Assembly: GCA_946490455.1 (NCBI GenBank)
Contig: CAMLXE010000025.1
Coordinates: 1-12,088 of the forward strand
Length of the DNA: 12,088 bases
Direction: 5' to 3'
Source: an uncultured Desulfovibrio sp.
Lineage (GTDB): Bacteria; Desulfobacterota; Desulfovibrionia; Desulfovibrionales; Desulfovibrionaceae
Shown here: positions 7,146 through 12,088 of the stretch, piece after piece
Layout of the letters: the number at the start of each line of letters is the position of its first letter
Position numbering within the stretch: the stretch's first letter is position 1
Notes under the pieces: model-generated
Database searches by the model: none
The model's input: only the letters and a program-made list of their open reading frames with translations
What the model was told of the DNA's origin: nothing
Made by a program: the position numbers and the translations under genes

Positions 7146-9083
7146 TCAGCTGTGTCTCAGCTGCTGCAGACGTTCGGCGAGCAGTGTGGCCTTATGTGGA
7201 CCAATTCCCGGAATGGAGGCCAGTTCTTCTGGAGTAGCTGCAGTCATGGTCTCCAGAGTCTTGAACTTGTCCCAGAGAAGACGTGCCGTTGCAGGCCCTA
7301 TACCGGGGATGCGGAGCAGTTCTCCAGAGAGAGCCGCCCCGGCTCTGGCGCGTCTGTGTCGGCCGATGACAAAGTGGTGAGCCGTATCACGGACGTGCTG
7401 GAGAAAGAGCAGCTCAGGGGAGCCATCCCGCAGAGGAAGAGGGTTACTTCTTCCTGGAAGAAAGATTCGGTCTCCCACATTTCCGGCCCGACGATCAGCC
7501 CGTCCCTGCTCGTTTCTTGCCTTGGCAATACCGGCGAGAATGAAATGGCCTTCAGCGCCATTGTCGCGCAGAATTCTCTGAACGGCAGCAATTTGCCCAC
7601 GTCCCCCGTCAATGAGGACAAGATCTGCCCATGGAGGACCGGATTTCAGTCTGCGTCTGGCCCATTCGGCCAATGCGGCATAATCATCACCATGACAGGA
7701 ATCTTCTCCTTCCAGTGCATAGGTCCGGTAGGCCGATTTTTGCGGCTGACCGTCTTCAAAGACAACCATGCCCACACGGGTTGAAGAACCTCCGGTATGT
7801 GAGACGTCCACGCACTCCACTCTGCGTATGGCCTGTGTTGTCAGACCGCGTTCACGGGAAAAGATGAGAGCAAGCCTTTCGGACATGGGGGCCGCAGCGC
7901 CTGTCAGTGCCGCTTCTCGTGCGTTGGATACAGCCATATCCACCAGCTTCGTTTCGGCCATGTTCCGGGGAATACCAATGTGAACGGCACTTCCCCGAAG
8001 TTCTCCCAGGGTCGCTTCCAGCATGGACAGTGTATCTTCATCATCAGACTCTGGAGTGTCCTGCAGAATGGGGGGTGTTGCCGGTTCCTGGGGGAATGCT
8101 GAGTCCATGCGCAGATCTTCTGGAAGCGTATCTGGACGCCATGGAATGACGATGCGCTGAGGAATGGCACTCTGTGGTCCATAGAACTGTCCCAGAAAGC
8201 TCCAGAGCAGCTCTGGAGCCTCGGCAAGTCCCAGATCCGGCCAGAAGAATGTTCGACCATCCACAAGACGGCCGGCGCGGACAAAAAGCAGTCCCAGAGC
8301 GAGTCCTCCCTTGACTGGTGCAATCCCGGCGATATCCATGTCGCCCCCGTCCGGGAGGACGACACTCTGCCGTTCTATGGTTGCCTCTACGGCCTTGATC
8401 TGATCTCTGAATTCCGCGGCACGTTCGTATTCCATGCGGTCGGATGCTTCAAACATCTCCTTGCGGAGGCTGTCGAGCAATTCTCGTGAACGCCCCATGA
8501 GCAGCAGTTCAACTCGGTGAATAATATCGGCATAGGTTGTTGGGGAAATCTGCTCTGTGCAGGGGGCAAGGCATTGTCCCAGATGATGGTAGAGGCAGGG
8601 ACGCTGACGATTTTTGAAGGCTCTGTCGGAGCAGCGACGCAGAGGAAAGGCCTTGTGTATGGATTTCCAGGTTTCCCGGGCAGCTGTTCCGGAAGTGAAA
8701 GGACCAAAATAACGGGCTCCATCCTTGCGGGGTTGTCTCACTATTTCCAGACGAGGATAGGGCGATTCTCTCCCGATGCGAAACAGGACATACTGTTTGT
8801 CATCGCGCAGGACGATATTATAATGCGGACGGTGCTTCTTGATCAGACTGGCCTCAAGCAGCAGAGCCTCTTTTTCTGTACCGGTAGAGAGCGTTTCCAG
8901 CGAGGCCGCGTGTCCAATCATGGCAACGGTCTTGGGGGTCAGGGCCGAAGCAGGACGAAAATAGGAAAGAATACGCCGGCGCAGATTGCGTGCCTTCCCC
9001 ACATAAATGATTCGTCCCTGAGCATCCTTATAGAGATAGACGCCCGGTGTGGTTGGAAGTGCTGAAGAGAGAGGACGTTCCAT
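7146..9083 (-). CDS. uvrC: UvrABC excinuclease subunit C
   Basis: The nuclease that makes both incisions around a DNA lesion after UvrA and UvrB have marked it (nucleotide excision repair, cytoplasm). 645 residues from ATG 9083, which has GGAG 7 bases upstream; a longer frame reaching 9260 adds 59 residues unlike any UvrC. The GIY-YIG domain spans about 10-95 with GVY 14-16, YVG 27-29 and the likely catalytic Glu77. Cys151, Cys163, Cys171 and Cys175 follow in the RCSD, RPC and QCLAPC motifs, the positions reported to hold an iron-sulfur cluster in UvrC. The UVR motif for UvrB binding is at about 205-240 (DRMEYERAAEFRDQI). The RNase H-like second nuclease shows DVSH (Asp426), LIDGG (Asp492) and a His near 570. 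Tandem helix-hairpin-helix motifs (IPGIGPATA, IPGIGPHKA) end the protein. An acidic, proline-rich insert lies near 328-352. It is monocistronic by appearance. Confidence 0.97.
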   Translation of the reverse strand: MERPLSSALPTTPGVYLYKDAQGRIIYVGKARNLRRRILSYFRPASALTPKTVAMIGHAASLETLSTGTEKEALLLEASLIKKHRPHYNIVLRDDKQYVLFRIGRESPYPRLEIVRQPRKDGARYFGPFTSGTAARETWKSIHKAFPLRRCSDRAFKNRQRPCLYHHLGQCLAPCTEQISPTTYADIIHRVELLLMGRSRELLDSLRKEMFEASDRMEYERAAEFRDQIKAVEATIERQSVVLPDGGDMDIAGIAPVKGGLALGLLFVRAGRLVDGRTFFWPDLGLAEAPELLWSFLGQFYGPQSAIPQRIVIPWRPDTLPEDLRMDSAFPQEPATPPILQDTPESDDEDTLSMLEATLGELRGSAVHIGIPRNMAETKLVDMAVSNAREAALTGAAAPMSERLALIFSRERGLTTQAIRRVECVDVSHTGGSSTRVGMVVFEDGQPQKSAYRTYALEGEDSCHGDDYAALAEWARRRLKSGPPWADLVLIDGGRGQIAAVQRILRDNGAEGHFILAGIAKARNEQGRADRRAGNVGDRIFLPGRSNPLPLRDGSPELLFLQHVRDTAHHFVIGRHRRARAGAALSGELLRIPGIGPATARLLWDKFKTLETMTAATPEELASIPGIGPHKATLLAERLQQLRHS

Positions 9084-9112
9084 AAAAAGACTCCGATTGC
9101 TGCTATGGGCAT

Positions 9113-9141
9113 ACTGTAGTGTTGGCAGGGCAGACTGTAAA
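9113..9141 (-). promoter_or_regulatory. Candidate sigma-70 promoter for uvrC
   Basis: On the minus strand, TTTACA (9141-9136) and TACAGT (9118-9113) are separated by 17 bases, which fits a housekeeping promoter with 4-5 of 6 matches at -35 and 4 of 6 at -10. The -10 lies about 30 bases upstream of the uvrC start. No SOS box (CTG-N10-CAG type) was seen overlapping it. Confidence 0.4.
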
Positions 9142-9248
9142 CCTGTTGTATGGCCTTGCCATTCGATGAAGGTTCCGTGTATCCTCCTTTCAAGCGGTCT
9201 GGCGTGTTGGTCGGCTTTCTCTTTTTTTCCCTTTCCTGCGAGGACGGC

Positions 9249-10508
9249 ATGGCAAGGCATTCTCTGGAATCTGAAGTCATTATTGATCTCGTTGATATCG
9301 TTGCTCGTGGAAAAACTCCATCAGATGAGACATGCCGGTCTGCTTCTCGGAATGACAGTTTTTTCCCTGGAGAAAAGCCTGCCTCTGAAGAAGAAACGCA
9401 TCCCATAACGCCTTGTGTGGAAGAGGCCTCTTCCACATCGGAAGAACCTTCCGAGTCGTACGAAACAGCTTCAGAGTATGGCATGGAAAACTATCCTGGC
9501 TGGATTGCCTATCGGAGTGAGGAAAGTGAAACCATGCTTGTTGAACCTGTGGCTTCGGAGTGCCCGGAACAGGCATCCTCAGATCATTCTTCAGACACTG
9601 AGAGCAGTCAGAAGGATGTGAAGAGTACGTCTTTTTCTGATCCTGCTGTGGAACGGACAGAATCAGACGATAATGCTGGATGGTCGCAGCCGGAGATGGA
9701 CCTGCCTTCCGAAGCGGGCTCTCAAGGTTCGGAAAATTTGGGTATGCAATCTCCTGTGGATGAAACTGGTTCCGGTACAGACTCCATGCCCCGTGACAGT
9801 GTTCCCGACAGGCTGGATCAGGTCGTTCCGTTGCGTCAGACTGAGCCGGAGGCTGATGAAAAATCTTTTGCAGTAGCTGTTCCTGATGTCGTTTCTGAGC
9901 ATGAGGCCTTTGCGGCACGTCTTCTCTGTCTTGAACAGCGAATGGCACTTGTTGAGGAAAATGTAGCGGCACTTGCATGTCGGATAGAGGCCTTGGAAGA
10001 GGCTGACAGAAGAACGACTGCTGTTCCCAGCAAGGATGAGATCTCGATTGCAGAAAACAGAGATTCTGATGTTCCGGAAGAGCAGGGCAGAACCAAAGAA
10101 CAGAACATGCAGCCTGATTCCAGTATCTTTGAGACGGTAGATTCTCTTTGTGCGCGTGTGGCTGCACTGGAGGCATTGCCTCCCTGTCCTGAGGAGTCGG
10201 TCATTGTGCAGCAGGTTCTGGGTACGGTAAGAAAAGAGATCGACAGCTACACCGCCGAACAGTCGGCAAGTATTGTCAAAATTCTGTCTGAAATGCAGCG
10301 GCGTATTCGTGAGCTTGAAATGCGTCCCGCTCCGCAGTTGCTTCTTCCTGAGCTTCCCGATGCCGAAGGTATGGTGGAGACGGTACTGGAGCGCCTGCGC
10401 GGGGAACTGGATACCACCGTGGCGGCAGTGGCGGCCAGAGTCCTGCGTGAAGAAATAGCGGCACTTCGCAAGTCAGGAGAGTCCCGTAAAACGGAAGAAC
10501 TCTCCTGA
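9249..10508 (+). CDS. Hypothetical acidic, disordered and coiled-coil protein
   Basis: I do not recognise a family. 419 residues from ATG 9249, chosen because GAGGA at 9240-9244 lies just upstream; an in-frame ATG at 9150 has no ribosome binding site and would add 33 residues. The N-terminus contains a short hydrophobic-acidic segment (SEVIIDLVDIVARG, about 7-20). Residues about 25-215 are rich in Ser, Glu, Asp and Pro and look disordered. A heptad-like coiled coil follows at about 218-255 (LEQRMALVEENVAALACRIEALEE), then a short Leu/Ala helix near 298-310 and a long helical tail to the end with repeats of charged and Leu residues (MQRRIRELEMR, VLERLRGELD, VLREEIAALRK). There is no signal peptide and no membrane segment from this start. 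It is divergent from uvrC and ends in a hairpin that includes the stop codon. The layout suggests an oligomerising adaptor or scaffold with a flexible arm, which is inference only. Confidence 0.75.
   Translation: MARHSLESEVIIDLVDIVARGKTPSDETCRSASRNDSFFPGEKPASEEETHPITPCVEEASSTSEEPSESYETASEYGMENYPGWIAYRSEESETMLVEPVASECPEQASSDHSSDTESSQKDVKSTSFSDPAVERTESDDNAGWSQPEMDLPSEAGSQGSENLGMQSPVDETGSGTDSMPRDSVPDRLDQVVPLRQTEPEADEKSFAVAVPDVVSEHEAFAARLLCLEQRMALVEENVAALACRIEALEEADRRTTAVPSKDEISIAENRDSDVPEEQGRTKEQNMQPDSSIFETVDSLCARVAALEALPPCPEESVIVQQVLGTVRKEIDSYTAEQSASIVKILSEMQRRIRELEMRPAPQLLLPELPDAEGMVETVLERLRGELDTTVAAVAARVLREEIAALRKSGESRKTEELS
10473..10508 (+). terminator. Hairpin overlapping the 3' end and stop codon of the coiled-coil gene
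   Basis: Arms TCAGGAGAGT (10473-10482) and ACTCTCCTGA (10499-10508) are perfect complements, and CCGT with ACGG forms a second inner stem around AAA. The TGA stop is inside the 3' arm. The sequence after it is A-rich rather than U-rich, so this is not a classic intrinsic terminator; it may stabilise the 3' end or contribute to termination between the convergent genes. Confidence 0.5.
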
Positions 10509-10577
10509 AAAGCATTTGCAGAGGTCAATTCTCCGGACTGTCCAGCATACAGAGGCGAGAAGCCACTTCCATGAGTT

Positions 10578-10868
10578 TTAGGCCTGAGACAGTCCTTCCC
10601 AGAGTGTGACGGTGCTGGGGCCGGTTACCAGATTTTGGATTTTTTTCCGGTAGGCCAGCATGTGAGGCGCTGAACCGTGTGCGGTCAGATCTTCCTGACT
10701 GGCCCATGTCTCGTAGAACAGATAATTACCCTTGCCATCGCGGTGAAAGTCGTAACGGATACATCCCTTTTCCTGACGAACATTGGGGATGTTGGCCAGC
10801 GCCACAGCCTCAAGCTCTGCCTCGCAGCCCGGTCTGGCCGAAAGAATGGCCGTAACGTAAATGGGCAT
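10578..10868 (-). CDS. Antibiotic biosynthesis monooxygenase (ABM) domain protein, YgiN-like
   Basis: A 96-residue single-domain protein, the usual size for ABM ferredoxin-like dimeric barrels. The start ATG 10868 has GGAGG 6 bases upstream. Features of the fold are visible: a first strand IYVTAILSARPG (3-14), a helix ELEAVALANIPNVRQEKGC (18-36), a strand with IRYDFH (37-42), NYLFYETWASQEDLTAH (48-64) and a final SAPHMLAYRKKIQNL helix. The ETW followed by a helix ending in H and a PH pair is characteristic. Family members include quinol monooxygenases that act on aromatic or quinone substrates without metal or flavin, and also heme-degrading proteins; the substrate here is unknown. It lies 163 bases downstream of trmFO on the same strand, with a TATAAT element of its own, so it may be transcribed separately. 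It is convergent with the coiled-coil gene. Confidence 0.85.
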   Translation of the reverse strand: MPIYVTAILSARPGCEAELEAVALANIPNVRQEKGCIRYDFHRDGKGNYLFYETWASQEDLTAHGSAPHMLAYRKKIQNLVTGPSTVTLWEGLSQA

Positions 10869-10886
10869 ATGGAACCTCCATACCTG

Positions 10887-10892
10887 ATTATA
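10887..10892 (-). promoter_or_regulatory. Candidate -10 element for the ABM gene
   Basis: The minus strand reads TATAAT, a perfect -10 match, 18 bases upstream of the ABM start codon. No good -35 hexamer lies 16-18 bases before it, so the promoter is tentative. The short distance implies a very short untranslated leader that still includes the GGAGG ribosome binding site. Confidence 0.35.
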
Positions 10893-11031
10893 GTATTTTA
10901 GCCATCGCAGACAGTAGGATGCCTTTTCCAAACAGGTTCTTGTACTGGAGAGAAGACTGTGCATAAAGGCGTGTTCCTGTCGTACGCTGGAGCGTTGTGG
11001 AAATCCTGCAGAATCGGTGGCTGGCAACCGG

Positions 11032-12088
11032 TTACGCCATGCTCGCGAGCCATGTGGCGAAATCGCTCCGTGCTCGTGCCGCATACCATTCCTTGCGTTC
11101 CTTTTTTTTGATCCTGACATCCGGTTCCGGCATGAGTCCAAAATGAACGTTGGAAGGCTGAAAGTGTTTGGCCGGCATGGACAGATGGCCAAGCAGGGCG
11201 CCCAGAGCCGTGGTGCGGGGAGGGCGTATGGCTTCTCGTCCTGCGAGCCTTTCCGCGAGGACAAATCCCACCCATAAGCCGCAGGCCATTGATTCCACAT
11301 AGCCTTCCACTCCGGTAATCTGCCCGGCGAGATGGATATTGGGGCGGGCAACCAGAGAGAGATCCGGTGCCAGCGCACTGGGAGCATTGACATAGGTGTT
11401 GCGATGCATGCTTCCAAAGCGAACAAAGTCGGCGTGTTCCAGTCCGGGAACTTTGCGGAAGCACCTGGCCTGAGCCGGATAGGTCAGCTTTGTCTGACAG
11501 CCCACCAGATTGAACATGGTACGGTTGCTGTCTTCCGGGCGAAGCTGAAGAATGGCCCATGGCCGTTTCCCCGTACGGGGATCAATGAATCCCACGGGCT
11601 TGAGCGGACCGAAGACCAGAGTCTTTTCTCCGCGTGCCGCCAGCGCTTCTACAGGCATGCAGCCTTCAAAGTGTGTTTCCTTTTCAAAATCCCGGCTAGC
11701 TACCTTCTCGCCTTCCACCAGTCCCGTATAAAATGCGTTGTATTCCTCTCTGTCCATGGGGCAGTTCAGATAGTCTCCTTCTCCCGGTTCGGCGTAGCGG
11801 GATCCCCAGAACGCGATGGACATATCGATGGAATCGGCGGCCACAATGGGCGCGATGGCGTCATAGAAGTAAAGATGGGAGGCTCCTGTCGTTTCCGCCA
11901 GTGATGTGGACAGGCTTTCGCTGGCCAGAGGGCCGGCAGCAATGACAACACGTTCAAAGTCTGCAAGTTTTGGATCATCCAGTGACGAAATGGCATGATG
12001 AACAAGTGTAATGAGTGGGTTGGCTTCAATGCGTGCCGTAATCTCGGTGGAAAAGCGTTCCCGGTCAACGGCAAGGGCCTTGCCTGCG
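11032..12088 (-). CDS. trmFO: Methylenetetrahydrofolate-tRNA (uracil-5-)-methyltransferase TrmFO, N-terminus beyond the right edge
   Basis: FAD- and folate-dependent enzyme that forms 5-methyluridine at position 54 of the tRNA T loop, taking the carbon from 5,10-methylenetetrahydrofolate rather than from S-adenosylmethionine as TrmA does. The visible frame has 351 codons before the TAA at 11032; the usual length is about 435-470, so the N-terminal FAD-binding motif is outside the window. Family hallmarks seen in order are ALAVDRERFS near the right edge, ERVVIAAGPLAS, HLYFYDAIAPIVAADSIDMS, FWGSRY, the HFEGCMPVE motif with the conserved cysteine (codon 11661-11659) that matches the Bacillus subtilis Cys226 position, GPLKPVGF, LVGCQTKLTYPAQ, FGSMHRNTYVNAP, and the second dinucleotide-binding region AGQITGVEGYVESMACG. 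It ends in a charged helix with KKKERKEWYAARA. It lies upstream of the ABM gene on the same strand. Confidence 0.96.
   Translation of the reverse strand, partial: AGKALAVDRERFSTEITARIEANPLITLVHHAISSLDDPKLADFERVVIAAGPLASESLSTSLAETTGASHLYFYDAIAPIVAADSIDMSIAFWGSRYAEPGEGDYLNCPMDREEYNAFYTGLVEGEKVASRDFEKETHFEGCMPVEALAARGEKTLVFGPLKPVGFIDPRTGKRPWAILQLRPEDSNRTMFNLVGCQTKLTYPAQARCFRKVPGLEHADFVRFGSMHRNTYVNAPSALAPDLSLVARPNIHLAGQITGVEGYVESMACGLWVGFVLAERLAGREAIRPPRTTALGALLGHLSMPAKHFQPSNVHFGLMPEPDVRIKKKERKEWYAARARSDFATWLASMA

Noticed and set aside
8517..9065. 182-codon plus-strand frame opposite the UvrC N-terminus
   Set aside because: The minus strand encodes the GIY-YIG domain and the cysteine motifs exactly here.
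9084..9260. 59-residue N-terminal extension of UvrC
   Set aside because: UvrC normally begins a few residues before the GIY-YIG domain, as from ATG 9083, which has its own GGAG; the extension also covers the divergent promoter region.
9280..10176. 298-codon frame antisense to the coiled-coil gene
   Set aside because: His/Gln/Pro-rich translation is the expected complement of Glu/Ser codons; the plus-strand frame has a ribosome binding site and heptad pattern.
10525..10707. 60-codon minus-strand frame at the 3' end of the ABM gene
   Set aside because: Out of frame with the complete 96-residue ABM protein and lacking a ribosome binding site.

Overview
The window looks like an ordinary chromosomal stretch from a Gram-negative bacterium, most probably a deltaproteobacterial sulfate reducer of the Desulfovibrionaceae type. 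That assignment is inference. It rests on a very large fused acyl-CoA dehydratase activase of the kind met in anaerobes, on the folate/FAD-type tRNA methyltransferase TrmFO in a Gram-negative setting, on a secreted AmiC-type amidase, and on a long acidic coiled-coil hypothetical protein beside uvrC. I see no rRNA, tRNA, IS element, CRISPR array or prophage gene.

Layout, left to right. 1-645 (minus) is the N-terminal part of an AEC-family permease whose end lies outside the window. 646-950 is a divergent intergenic region with a clear 8-bp-arm palindrome in front of the permease. 951-2246 (plus) is an exported N-acetylmuramoyl-L-alanine amidase with a helical repeat domain before the catalytic domain. 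2247-2650 is a 404-base gap with two small palindromes, one abutting the next ribosome binding site. 2651-7081 (plus) encodes a 1476-residue protein: two tandem HgdC-like ATPase modules, then two cysteine-rich reductase/activase-type regions. A strong symmetrical hairpin at 7106-7143 separates it from the convergent uvrC (7146-9083, minus). A divergent 165-base spacer leads to an acidic, coiled-coil protein of unknown function (9249-10508, plus). Two minus-strand genes follow: a small ABM-fold monooxygenase-like protein (10578-10868) and trmFO (11032 to the window edge, N-terminus missing).

The genes do not form one pathway. They are mostly single-gene transcription units in alternating orientation: transport, cell-wall hydrolysis, an anaerobic radical-type CoA enzyme activator of unknown target, nucleotide excision repair, a hypothetical scaffold-like protein, and tRNA modification. 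The most interesting item is the giant activase. Its two ATPase modules each carry a pair of cysteines 39 residues apart, as in the homodimeric activator of 2-hydroxyglutaryl-CoA dehydratase, so one chain could hold the bridging iron-sulfur cluster that normally needs two subunits. No dehydratase subunit genes are visible beside it.
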